Source: Roseovarius sp. S88
GTDB taxonomy: Bacteria; Pseudomonadota; Alphaproteobacteria; Rhodobacterales; Rhodobacteraceae
Length of the DNA stretch: 64,000 nt
Direction: 5' to 3'
NCBI RefSeq assembly: GCF_037023735.1
Contig: NZ_CP146069.1
Coordinates: forward strand, 310,001-374,000
Part shown: in pieces, positions 53,566 through 62,346 of the stretch
How positions within the stretch are numbered: position 1 is the first letter of the stretch
Layout of the letters: each line of letters starts with the position of its first letter
Position numbers and translations under genes: made by a program
Notes under the pieces: model-generated
The model's input: only the letters and a program-made list of their open reading frames with translations
What the model was told of the DNA's origin: nothing
Databases searched by the model: none

Positions 53566-54114
53566 TTACCCAAAGGCCGGATAGCCAAGCCAGTAATGTA
53601 TCCCTGCAATCACGGCAAAGACCACAACGGTGCCGCCAAGCGTCATCAGTTCCTTGCTCTGCGGAACAGGATCGGGGCGGGTCCATTCAGGTTGCGCTTT
53701 GTTGATCACGATCATCTGGACCACAGCCCAAGCCAGAAGGCCGCCAAAGAGAATGAAAGATGGACCGTCCCCGTTCACCAGAATATGCGCCAGTGCCCAA
53801 ACCTTGACCGCGCCCAACATCGGGTGACGCATCCGGCGTGCCAGAGCGGTCTTCATACCTGATGCGGCAAACATATAGACCGAAAAAAGCATGAGCAGAT
53901 TGTTGATGCCAACAAGTGCTGGACTGCGCCCCCAGAAAACTGCGCCATCGGCCATACCATAGCCTTTGCTCATGAGCCAAATACTGATGAGCAACGTGAC
54001 AGCGACAATCCCCTTGCCTGGTCCTTCCCCCAAAACTGCGCGCAGGCCCGGCGCAAGACGCTTCAGAAGATGTGCGCCACTCCAAAGAACAAGACCAAGA
54101 ATGAGATAGATCAT
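53566..54114 (-). CDS. NnrU family membrane protein
   Basis: The 182-residue protein has about five helices and the NnrU signatures 'LGLVLWSGAHLLKRLAPGLR', 'RHPMLGAVKVWALAHILVNG' and the C-terminal 'GIHYWLGYPAFG'. NnrU was first described near nitric oxide reductase genes, but members are common elsewhere; related proteins (NnrU/IsiC type) take part in isoprenoid reduction. No denitrification gene is nearby. Gene spacing (5 and 4 bases) places it in the mcl2-mch operon. Confidence 0.88.
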   Translation of the reverse strand: MIYLILGLVLWSGAHLLKRLAPGLRAVLGEGPGKGIVAVTLLISIWLMSKGYGMADGAVFWGRSPALVGINNLLMLFSVYMFAASGMKTALARRMRHPMLGAVKVWALAHILVNGDGPSFILFGGLLAWAVVQMIVINKAQPEWTRPDPVPQSKELMTLGGTVVVFAVIAGIHYWLGYPAFG

Positions 54115-54119
54115 GTCGC

Positions 54120-54983
54120 TTACTCCGCTGCCATTTCGGCAATTGCTTCCGATTTGGCCAGAATGCGCTGGGCCGCAACCACGTGTAGGTTTTCTACGAT
54201 CTGACCGTCCACAACGGCCACGCCCTGTCCCTGCCGCTGGCTTTCTTCGAAGGCTTCGATCTGGCGCTTGGCAAGGTCGATTTCCGACTGCGTTGGCGCA
54301 AACGCGGTGTTGGTTACTTCAATCTGTGCTGGGTGAATGAGCGTCTTGCCATCAAAGCCCAGATCTCGGCCGTGTTCGCATTCCGCTTTCAATCCATCCC
54401 CGTCCCGAAACCGGTTGTAAACACCATCAATTGCCACAACGCCGCGCGCCGCACGTGCGGCCATCACGATCATTTGCAAGGATGACAAAAGAGGCATGCG
54501 GTCCGGCCGGTAGCGGCACCCCAATTCCTTGGTCAGGTCGTTGGTTCCGGTAATCAGGCCTGTTACTTGGCGATGCGCAGCAATCTCACGTGCGTTAAAC
54601 ACGCTCGCAGGCGTCTCCATCATCGTCCAGATCGGCATATCTGGTCCAACCATATCGGCGAGGCTATCAACATCGGAGTAGTTGTTCACCTTAGGCAGTA
54701 GAATGATGTCGGCTCCGGCGTTGCCCAAAACACGTACATCTTCAAAGCCCCACTCGGTGGTCAGGGCGTTGATCCGCACCACTTTGACCCGATTGCCATA
54801 GCCGCCATCGCTGAGAGCCTGCGCCAGTGTCTGTCGGGCCTCGGCCTTGGCATCGGGGGCCACGGCATCCTCCAGATCAAAGATGATCGCATCTGTCGGC
54901 AGGCTGCGCGCCTTCTCAAGCGCACGTTCCTTGGAGCCAGGGATATAAAGTACAGAACGATAGGGGTGCGTCTGAAGGTCCAT
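54120..54983 (-). CDS. mcl2: CoA-ester lyase family, probable (3S)-malyl-CoA thioesterase
   Basis: The 287-residue protein belongs to the HpcH/CitE lyase family: 'YRSVLYIPGSKERALEKA', 'DAIIFDLEDAVAPDAKAEAR', 'MMETPASVFNAREIA', 'GFDGKTLIHPAQIEVTN'. Two paralogues exist in Rhodobacter: Mcl1 (malyl-CoA/beta-methylmalyl-CoA lyase, longer) and Mcl2 ((3S)-malyl-CoA thioesterase). The shorter length and neighbourhood with mch and NnrU favour Mcl2. It would hydrolyse malyl-CoA to malate. First gene of its minus-strand operon. Confidence 0.85.
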   Translation of the reverse strand: MDLQTHPYRSVLYIPGSKERALEKARSLPTDAIIFDLEDAVAPDAKAEARQTLAQALSDGGYGNRVKVVRINALTTEWGFEDVRVLGNAGADIILLPKVNNYSDVDSLADMVGPDMPIWTMMETPASVFNAREIAAHRQVTGLITGTNDLTKELGCRYRPDRMPLLSSLQMIVMAARAARGVVAIDGVYNRFRDGDGLKAECEHGRDLGFDGKTLIHPAQIEVTNTAFAPTQSEIDLAKRQIEAFEESQRQGQGVAVVDGQIVENLHVVAAQRILAKSEAIAEMAAE

Positions 54984-55191
54984 TCAAACGGCTCCTTTCC
55001 AAAGTCGATAGAAATTTTCTTGCGCAGCATTGCCATTTTTTGCCTGAAAAGTTCAAGGATTTTCCCGCCGCAGTGCAGAAACATACGAAAGATAAGCGAG
55101 GCGAACGTCGCATTAACCTTGTTTTGGTAGCCATGAAAGCACGCTTTGAACCAATCAAAAGGCAGGGACCAAGCTTAGAAAGGCGAGAAAG

Positions 55192-55494
55192 ATGAAGCTA
55201 TATGCGAAGATGACGACGGCCGCGATTGCGGTCTGCCTGGCCGGCCCGTCCGCTGCCTCAAACTGCGCTCCGCGTGAGATGGTCATAGAAAACCTGGCCA
55301 AGAAGTACGGCGAATCACGGCAATCTATGGGTCTCGGTGCAAACAATGCGGTGGTTGAGGTGTTCGCCTCCGAAGAGACTGGCACATGGACGATAACAGT
55401 GACTTCTGTCCATGGCATGACCTGCATGGTGGCCAGTGGCCAGGCGTTTGAAGAACTGGCCGAGGTGCTCCCGGTTGATGACAACGATGCGTAG
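55192..55494 (+). CDS. Small secreted protein, unknown function
   Basis: The 100-residue product has a signal peptide ('MKLYAKMTTAAIAVCLAG', cleavage likely after 'SAAS') and a mature part with 'NCAPREMVIENLAKKYGESR' and 'GTWTITVTSVHGMTCMVASG', keeping two cysteines that may pair. An AAGGCGAG-type ribosome site precedes the ATG. It stands between the divergent mcl2 operon and mdh. I do not recognise the family, but the layout is that of a conserved periplasmic protein. Confidence 0.72.
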   Translation: MKLYAKMTTAAIAVCLAGPSAASNCAPREMVIENLAKKYGESRQSMGLGANNAVVEVFASEETGTWTITVTSVHGMTCMVASGQAFEELAEVLPVDDNDA

Positions 55495-55744
55495 CGACGC
55501 AAAATCGCAAGATGAGCGATCAAGCAGCGGTTGATGGCATGCAAGAATCGCCTGTGCGTCCGAATTGATTGCCGGTCGTTTCTTGGCACGGATGCCGTTT
55601 TGCCCAGTCTTGCAGTCCTGAGTGGTCAAGTTGGGTCAAGCCACTGTTGTGCACATAGTTTTTGGTATTGTCGGATTTTAAGTTCGATCAATTTCCGCTC
55701 TGCTGCATTGCAGCGCACTTGCGCCAGACGGCGATTGCGACTAG

Positions 55745-56746
<1,002 letters not shown>

Positions 56747-56774
56747 TCCTCTTCCCTAGACAAGTTTAAGCTGG

Positions 56775-56804
56775 AACGCGCGGGCCTCAGACCCGCGCGT
56801 TTTT
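56775..56804 (+). terminator. Rho-independent terminator after mdh
   Basis: A 10-bp GC-rich stem (AACGCGCGGG / CCCGCGCGTT) with a 7-base loop is followed by TTTTT at 56800-56804. Confidence 0.88.
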
Positions 56805-56823
56805 CATTTCAGGAGTTGATTTT

Positions 56824-58335
56824 TTGAAACGATTTTTCCTTCTCGGTGCGGCGGCGTTTTCGCTGTTGAGTGCCACCGCACTTCCCCTACAGGCGCAGTC
56901 ATTGGCCGAAGACGGGTTGGCCTCAACGATTGAACGGTTGTCCGCAGACCCCAACGCGAACACCTTCGAATTGGGGATGTTGCAGACTCTTCGCGCTGTC
57001 GAAAAAACCCTGCAAACACGATACGAGTACGGGATCGGGCAGCGTGTGCCGATGCTTCCGGTTCTGCGCATTCAGGGTGCGCTGACACCGAATCCGAAAC
57101 CCAAGCCGTCTGACACTGGCACGCTCTCGGAAATCATGCGTCAGTTTGTCGAAGATATGGAGATGGCTCGCACAACGCTGACTTCAGTCGACGATGCGCC
57201 TGCCTTTGATCTGACGCTGCAAGATCTGTGGTTCGATGTGGATGGTAACGGACAGCGCGCACGGTCTGAAAACGTCACCGAGCTTTTGGGGGCATTGGTG
57301 ATTGGCGGGCGGGCCTATCGTGAATTCTCTCAGTCAGAGGCGAAAGACACGCCCATCAGTGTACGTTTTGATGCCGCAGATCATGCCTGGTTGGCCGCCT
57401 ACACTCATATGTTGTCAGGCTTTGGGCACCTCTATCTGGCCTTTGATCCCGAACCGGTTTTCCAAAAACTGGAAGCCGAACGCACGGCGCTGGGCAACGC
57501 ACCAGAGATTCCGAACATCTACGATCAGGCGCAACTGGAAGAAGAACTCGCGGCGTTGGAGGCAGAAGAGGCAGAGATAAAGGCTGAAACGGAGGCGCTA
57601 CAGGAAAGTTTCAACGCCAAGAACGACGCGTACCGCACGCTTTACAATGAAATACGAGAAAAGCCTGACGGTGCTGAAAAAGATGCACTTCAGGAGACGG
57701 CTGATGCCATGCAGGAAGAAACCAGAGCCATGGGCAGGGAATTGAGCGATCTGCGCCGCAGCCTTCAGTTTATCCGTAACGAAAAGCGCGCCATCGAGGC
57801 CAAACAACCCGAAGCGGTTGGTGACATGCAGAGGATGGCGGCACAGCAGGCCGAGACGATTGATTTCATCTATGTCCTGATCCGGTCACTGGATCAGCAG
57901 CCAGATGCCGATCATATCCGGGCTGTGCGCGACAACTGGATGGGCATGATTGCACAAAACCGGGTGTTTTGGACGCGGCTGGCCGAAGAGACTGACAATG
58001 AGCGCGAATGGATTCCCAACGAGACCCAGACTTCGGCCTTGCCGGTTGAAATCCCTGATGGTGCGCCCGAGGCCTGGCAAGCGATCCTGGCGGATATCGA
58101 GGCGGTGCTGAAAGGCGATCTGCTGATCACGCACCCGCTTTTGCCACCCGGTCACGGCATCAGTATTCCAGCCTATGTTGAAGATCCCAGCCCATTGTCC
58201 TTGCTCGAATGGGTGCATGGCATTGGTGCGTATCGCTATGCCGCCAAGGGGCCGCGGCTCACCGCGCAAAGTTGGAATGCGTTTCAACGTTTGACCAATG
58301 GAAACCCTGGTGGATTTGCGATCTTCTTCAACTAA
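56824..58335 (+). CDS. Exported coiled-coil protein of unknown function between mdh and sucC
   Basis: A TTG start at 56824, with AGGAG 8 bases upstream, gives 503 residues. The N-terminus is a signal peptide ('LKRFFLLGAAAFSLLSATAL', likely cleavage after QA-Q). Residues about 240-330 are Glu/Ala-rich and heptad-like ('LEEELAALEAEEAEIKAETE'), predicting a long coiled coil. The flanking globular parts include 'FDLTLQDLWFDVDGNGQRAR', which resembles a calcium-loop D-x-D-x-N-G pattern, and the C-terminal 'LLEWVHGIGAYRYAAKGPRL'. I do not recognise the family. It sits inside the TCA block, but no role in that pathway is evident. Confidence 0.78.
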   Translation: MKRFFLLGAAAFSLLSATALPLQAQSLAEDGLASTIERLSADPNANTFELGMLQTLRAVEKTLQTRYEYGIGQRVPMLPVLRIQGALTPNPKPKPSDTGTLSEIMRQFVEDMEMARTTLTSVDDAPAFDLTLQDLWFDVDGNGQRARSENVTELLGALVIGGRAYREFSQSEAKDTPISVRFDAADHAWLAAYTHMLSGFGHLYLAFDPEPVFQKLEAERTALGNAPEIPNIYDQAQLEEELAALEAEEAEIKAETEALQESFNAKNDAYRTLYNEIREKPDGAEKDALQETADAMQEETRAMGRELSDLRRSLQFIRNEKRAIEAKQPEAVGDMQRMAAQQAETIDFIYVLIRSLDQQPDADHIRAVRDNWMGMIAQNRVFWTRLAEETDNEREWIPNETQTSALPVEIPDGAPEAWQAILADIEAVLKGDLLITHPLLPPGHGISIPAYVEDPSPLSLLEWVHGIGAYRYAAKGPRLTAQSWNAFQRLTNGNPGGFAIFFN

Positions 58336-58419
58336 GGGTCACATGCTGATGTTGCCATCGTATCAAGCAGAGGCTTGAAACTGCGCATTGATTCGCTCCT
58401 AGCTTCATATTTGTTAATT

Positions 58420-58450
58420 TGTGATCACAGTTTTTAATGCTGTGATCACA
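58420..58450. promoter_or_regulatory. Twin TGTGATCACA operators upstream of sucC
   Basis: Two perfect copies of TGTGATCACA at 58420-58429 and 58441-58450 lie 21 bp apart centre to centre, about 110-140 bp before the sucC ATG, in a 222-bp AT-rich gap without genes. The identical arrangement before sdhC suggests one regulator for both operons. Confidence 0.75.
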
Positions 58451-58557
58451 AAAGTTATTATTTGGCCGCAAAACCCATAAACCGACGACAAAGCACTTAA
58501 GTCCGTCCAAATCCGTGTCTATACCGAGAGGGAAACACACCAAGACGGGATTGTGCG

Positions 58558-59751
58558 ATGAACATTCACGAATACCAGGCGAAATCCTTGCTGCGCTCTT
58601 ACGGTGCGCCGGTCTCTGATGGCCGCGTTGTGCTGCGCGCAGAAGAAGCCAAGACCGCCGCCGGAGAGCTCGATGGTCCAGTTTGGGTCGTCAAGGCACA
58701 GATCCATGCAGGCGGTCGCGGCAAGGGGACATTCAAGGAACCCGAAGCCGGAAGTGCAGGTGGCGTGCGTATCGCCAAATCCGTGAGTGAAGCTGCCGAA
58801 GAGGCCAAGCACATGCTGGGCCGCACATTGGTCACCAAACAGACCGGCCCGGCGGGCAAGCAGGTGAACCGCGTCTATATCGAAGACGGCGCTGGCATCG
58901 ACAAAGAATTCTACCTTGCCCTGCTCGTGGATCGCGGCACATCGCGCATCTCGTTCGTTTGTTCCACAGAGGGCGGCATGGACATCGAAGAAGTGGCCGA
59001 AAGCACGCCGGAGAAAATCCTTAGCTTCAGTGTTGATCCAGCCACCGGCTATCAGGCCTTTCACGGCCGCCGCATTGCCTTCATGCTCGAACTCACCGGC
59101 GGCGCGGTGAAGCAATGCGTCAAGCTGATGGGCACGCTCTACAAGATGTTCCTCGAAAAAGACATGGAGATGCTGGAGATCAACCCGCTGATCCTGACCA
59201 CGGGCGGCGACCTCAAGTGCCTCGACGCCAAGATGGGCTTTGACAGCAACGCTGTCTACCGCCACGCCGACATCGCCGAGCTGCGCGACGTGACTGAAGA
59301 AGACCCAAAAGAGCTTGAGGCGTCGAAATATGACCTCAACTATATCGCACTGGATGGCGAAATCGGCTGCATGGTGAACGGCGCAGGCCTCGCCATGGCG
59401 ACGATGGACATCATCAAGCTTTACGGATCAGAGCCGGCCAACTTCCTTGACGTGGGAGGCGGTGCGACCAAGGACAAGGTGACCGAGGCATTCAAGATCA
59501 TCACCTCGGACCCGCAGGTCAAAGGCATTCTCGTCAACATCTTCGGCGGCATCATGCGCTGTGACGTGATCGCAGAGGGCGTCGTGGCCGCCGTGAAAGA
59601 GGTGGGCCTCAAGGTCCCGCTCGTCGTCCGGCTGGAGGGCACGAATGTTGAGAAGGGCAAGGACATCATCAACAATTCCGATGTGGATGTGATCGCCGCC
59701 GACAACCTCAAGGATGGTGCTGAGAAGATCGTGAAGGCGGTCAAAGGATAA
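58558..59751 (+). CDS. sucC: Succinyl-CoA synthetase beta subunit
   Basis: The 397-residue protein shows the ATP-grasp domain ('[19 protein letters not shown]', '[20 protein letters not shown]') and the C-terminal CoA-ligase domain ('[20 protein letters not shown]', '[16 protein letters not shown]'). It couples succinyl-CoA cleavage to nucleotide triphosphate formation with SucD. First gene of the sucCD operon, with the ribosome-site region preceded by GAGGGAAACACACC. Confidence 0.97.
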   Translation: MNIHEYQAKSLLRSYGAPVSDGRVVLRAEEAKTAAGELDGPVWVVKAQIHAGGRGKGTFKEPEAGSAGGVRIAKSVSEAAEEAKHMLGRTLVTKQTGPAGKQVNRVYIEDGAGIDKEFYLALLVDRGTSRISFVCSTEGGMDIEEVAESTPEKILSFSVDPATGYQAFHGRRIAFMLELTGGAVKQCVKLMGTLYKMFLEKDMEMLEINPLILTTGGDLKCLDAKMGFDSNAVYRHADIAELRDVTEEDPKELEASKYDLNYIALDGEIGCMVNGAGLAMATMDIIKLYGSEPANFLDVGGGATKDKVTEAFKIITSDPQVKGILVNIFGGIMRCDVIAEGVVAAVKEVGLKVPLVVRLEGTNVEKGKDIINNSDVDVIAADNLKDGAEKIVKAVKG

Positions 59752-59757
59752 TCGTAG

Positions 59758-59775
59758 GGTGGGTGCCAACCCACC
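59758..59775 (+). repeat. Palindromic GGTGGGT...ACCCACC repeat between sucC and sucD
   Basis: A 7-bp stem GGTGGGT/ACCCACC with a 4-base loop, preceded by GTA, lies in the 56-bp sucC-sucD spacer. Similar GTAGGGTGGGT hairpins are, from memory, dispersed between genes in Rhodobacteraceae. It could affect mRNA stability between the two genes. Confidence 0.55.
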
Positions 59776-59807
59776 TTCCCCACGAAAAGAATTAAGGAGA
59801 ACGCCAA

Positions 59808-60689
59808 ATGGCAGTCCTCGTAGACGAAAACACCAAAGTCATCTGTCAGGGTCTCACCGGCTCACAAGGGACTTTCCACTCGGAACAGGCCATCGCCTAT
59901 GGCACCAAGATGGTGGGCGGCGTCACCCCCGGCAAAGGCGGGCAGACGCATCTTGATCTGCCAGTTTACAACTCTGTTCATGAAGCGATGCATGAAACCG
60001 GAGCAAATGCGTCCGTGATCTATGTACCACCCCCTTTTGCCGCCGATTCCATCCTTGAGGCCATTGATGCTGAGATGCCGCTCATTGTGTGCATCACCGA
60101 AGGCATTCCGGTCCTCGACATGCTGCGCGTCAAACGCGCGCTGATGGACAGCACGTCGAAACTCATCGGCCCCAACTGTCCGGGTATCATCACGCCCGAT
60201 GCCTGCAAGATCGGCATCATGCCCGGCCACATCCACAAACGTGGATCCTGCGGCGTGGTCTCGCGCTCCGGCACGCTCACCTATGAGGCGGTGAAACAGA
60301 CCTCCGATGTGGGCCTGGGTCAGTCGACCTGCGTGGGTATCGGCGGCGACCCCATCAAGGGCACCGAGCATATCGATGTGCTGGAATGGTTCCTGGCCGA
60401 TGATGAAACGCAAAGCATCATCATGATCGGCGAAATCGGCGGCTCCGCCGAAGAAGAGGCCGCACAGTTCCTGATCGACGAGAAAAAGAAAGGCCGCTGG
60501 AAGCCCACGGCCGGTTTCATCGCAGGCCGCACCGCCCCTCCGGGCCGTCGCATGGGCCATGCCGGTGCGATTGTCGCCGGCGGCAAAGGCGGCGCGGATG
60601 ATAAGATCGAAGCCATGCGCGCGGCTGGGATTGTGGTCTCTGAGTCCCCCGCAGGTCTTGGTGAGGCCGTTCTGGAGGCGATTGGCTAA
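59808..60689 (+). CDS. sucD: Succinyl-CoA synthetase alpha subunit
   Basis: The 293-residue protein has the CoA-binding fold ('[20 protein letters not shown]'), '[20 protein letters not shown]', and the phosphohistidine loop '[20 protein letters not shown]'. AAGGAG lies about 9 bases before the ATG. It partners SucC. The stop overlaps the next ATG by one base (TAATG). Confidence 0.97.
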   Translation: MAVLVDENTKVICQGLTGSQGTFHSEQAIAYGTKMVGGVTPGKGGQTHLDLPVYNSVHEAMHETGANASVIYVPPPFAADSILEAIDAEMPLIVCITEGIPVLDMLRVKRALMDSTSKLIGPNCPGIITPDACKIGIMPGHIHKRGSCGVVSRSGTLTYEAVKQTSDVGLGQSTCVGIGGDPIKGTEHIDVLEWFLADDETQSIIMIGEIGGSAEEEAAQFLIDEKKKGRWKPTAGFIAGRTAPPGRRMGHAGAIVAGGKGGADDKIEAMRAAGIVVSESPAGLGEAVLEAIG

Positions 60690-61363
60690 TGTCCCAGATG
60701 AAAGCCGTAGGTCGGGCTTCAGCCCGGCACGCGACCCTGGCATTTCTGGGTGCGGCTTTCATTGTGGCGGCCTCATCCGCCCAAGCGGGCGAATGGAACA
60801 AAATCGCCAGCAAGGCCATCGCGGCCTGTACCGATGCTGCGCCGGAAGACTTCGACGCCAATCTGGCATCTGCCGGTTTCGAATATCTCACCGATGCTCA
60901 TGTTGATCGCGTGGGGGCGCAACTGACATATGCAGAGCGCCTGACCACCTATGCTCAAACAGGTGAGGCCCCCAACCCCGCCTTGCACGCCAATGCGGTT
61001 GAAATCTTTACTGGTATCATCGCCGCAATGGTCGAAGACGCGGATGACGGACAGCAGATTTACGTTTTTCCAGAGGATGACACATTCTTTGTGATCACCT
61101 CTGTCGTTGAACCTGAGCATTGCGGATTTACCCATATCGCCAGTTTGGATCACGGCCCGTTACGTGCTGGAGAGTTCGACGACGTTGCGGGCATCAAAGA
61201 TCCGGATCAGTCCTTCGAACAAGAGTTTCTGACCGACGCGATTTCAACGCCAAACGGACAGGACGAACCTTTCATTTTCTTCCGGCAGTTGCGCCCCAAG
61301 GACGGAGCCAAAGCGGCTCTGGGTGACGATGCCATCGTTTCACAATGGGGCATCAGGCCCTGA
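60689..61363 (+). CDS. Exported protein of unknown function, between sucD and sucA
   Basis: The ATG shares one base with the sucD stop. The 224-residue product has a signal peptide ending 'AASSAQA'; a second ATG at codon 4 is possible. The N-terminal region is encoded by a GTCGGGCT/AGCCCGGC hairpin repeat (60711-60728). The mature part has 'AIAACTDAAPEDFDANLASA' and 'VVEPEHCGFTHIASLDHGPL', with one Cys in each. I do not recognise the family. It resembles weakly the protein at 61477-62283 in the 'A-C-T...A-G-F' block and in the position of its second Cys. Confidence 0.75.
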   Translation: MSQMKAVGRASARHATLAFLGAAFIVAASSAQAGEWNKIASKAIAACTDAAPEDFDANLASAGFEYLTDAHVDRVGAQLTYAERLTTYAQTGEAPNPALHANAVEIFTGIIAAMVEDADDGQQIYVFPEDDTFFVITSVVEPEHCGFTHIASLDHGPLRAGEFDDVAGIKDPDQSFEQEFLTDAISTPNGQDEPFIFFRQLRPKDGAKAALGDDAIVSQWGIRP

Positions 61364-61396
61364 CGCGTTGCGCGTCTGTCAGCAGGGGAAAGACAC

Positions 61397-61480
61397 ATGA
61401 CCGACCAATCTCCCAACGACCAATTCCACGCCTCGTCTTTCATGCAGGGGCATAATGCGGAGTATCTGGAGCAGATATGA
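61397..61480 (+). pseudogene. sucA': Truncated duplicate of the sucA 5' end
   Basis: With a good ribosome site (AGGGGAAAG) before it, ATG 61397 opens a frame identical in protein sequence to the first 26 codons of sucA ('MTDQSPNDQFHASSFMQGHN' then 'AEYLEQ'), then one Ile codon and TGA. The 78 DNA bases match 62347-62424 except for three third-position changes. This looks like the original sucA start, cut off by insertion of the following segment. Its stop overlaps the next ATG (ATGA). Confidence 0.85.
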
Positions 61481-62283
61481 ATACCTCTCTTGCAAGCATC
61501 TTAGCGGAACCCTCAGCCTCTTCTGGGAGCCGGAACGGGGTCGCCATATTCACCAGTTTTTCTAGGGTCGCATGTTTCGCCATCGCAACAACATTAGCTT
61601 TGATGGGGACAAAAACAGCGGCAATTGCTGATACCAGCCGCCTTTGGTTGGACGCATGTACGTCAAGTTACAAAAGCAAAGATGAATTCTATGGAGTTTT
61701 TAAAGCAGCAGGTTTTTCGCCACTCAAAGAAGAAGACTTGCCCTTTGCCATCAGTCTTTTTGCAGACTTCCACACAATAACCAGTCTTGTAGTGGACGAC
61801 TTGACCAATGGAAGCAGACTTACCTTTACAAACCCCGAAGCATGGGCACCAACACCACAAGACTATCAAAAAATGTATAAGAACCGGGGCAAACCCACTT
61901 CGAACGCTTTAACCCCCGTAGCTTTGAAAGTTCACCGGAAAACAGCGGCCGGGCAATTCGATGCAGCTGGAGATATATTCTATAACGGAGAAATAATAAT
62001 ATTAGCTTTTGGGGGAGAGTTTAATACTAAGTGCGATATCATTTTTACATCTCCTGCACCAACTTGGTTGAAGTCGCGAGTGTTAAACCACCCAGACACT
62101 AACTCCAAACAATACTCAAATTTTTTCAACGAAAAACGATTGTCTTTAAAGGACAAATCAAATGGCTCGCAGCGTTTCACGAGCTTTGTCTTTAACGACT
62201 TCATGCAAAGTACTTTTGAAAAGCTTCGTGGGGAAAGCCCTGAGTTTCTGCAAACCCTTACTGTCGAATCTCGTAGGATTTGA
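61477..62283 (+). CDS. AT-rich gene for an exported protein, inserted before sucA
   Basis: The 268-residue product starts at an ATG overlapping the stop of the sucA fragment. A hydrophobic segment at about 28-51 ('VACFAIATTLALMG', ending 'AAIAD') suggests a signal peptide with a long n-region; a start at Met43 is less likely. The mature part has 'LWLDACTSSYKSKDEFYGVF', 'KAAGFSPL' and 'EFNTKCDIIFTSPAP'. Base composition is clearly more AT-rich, and codon use differs from neighbours (AAA, ATA, TTA, AAT). It seems a distant relative of the exported protein at 60689-61363. Origin by transfer is inferred; function unknown. Confidence 0.65.
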   Translation: MNTSLASILAEPSASSGSRNGVAIFTSFSRVACFAIATTLALMGTKTAAIADTSRLWLDACTSSYKSKDEFYGVFKAAGFSPLKEEDLPFAISLFADFHTITSLVVDDLTNGSRLTFTNPEAWAPTPQDYQKMYKNRGKPTSNALTPVALKVHRKTAAGQFDAAGDIFYNGEIIILAFGGEFNTKCDIIFTSPAPTWLKSRVLNHPDTNSKQYSNFFNEKRLSLKDKSNGSQRFTSFVFNDFMQSTFEKLRGESPEFLQTLTVESRRI

Positions 62284-62346
62284 GCGCATGAAACATTTGC
62301 TTCCCGCGCTCAACGCAAATCCCGCAAATCCAAGGATAGTCGAAGA

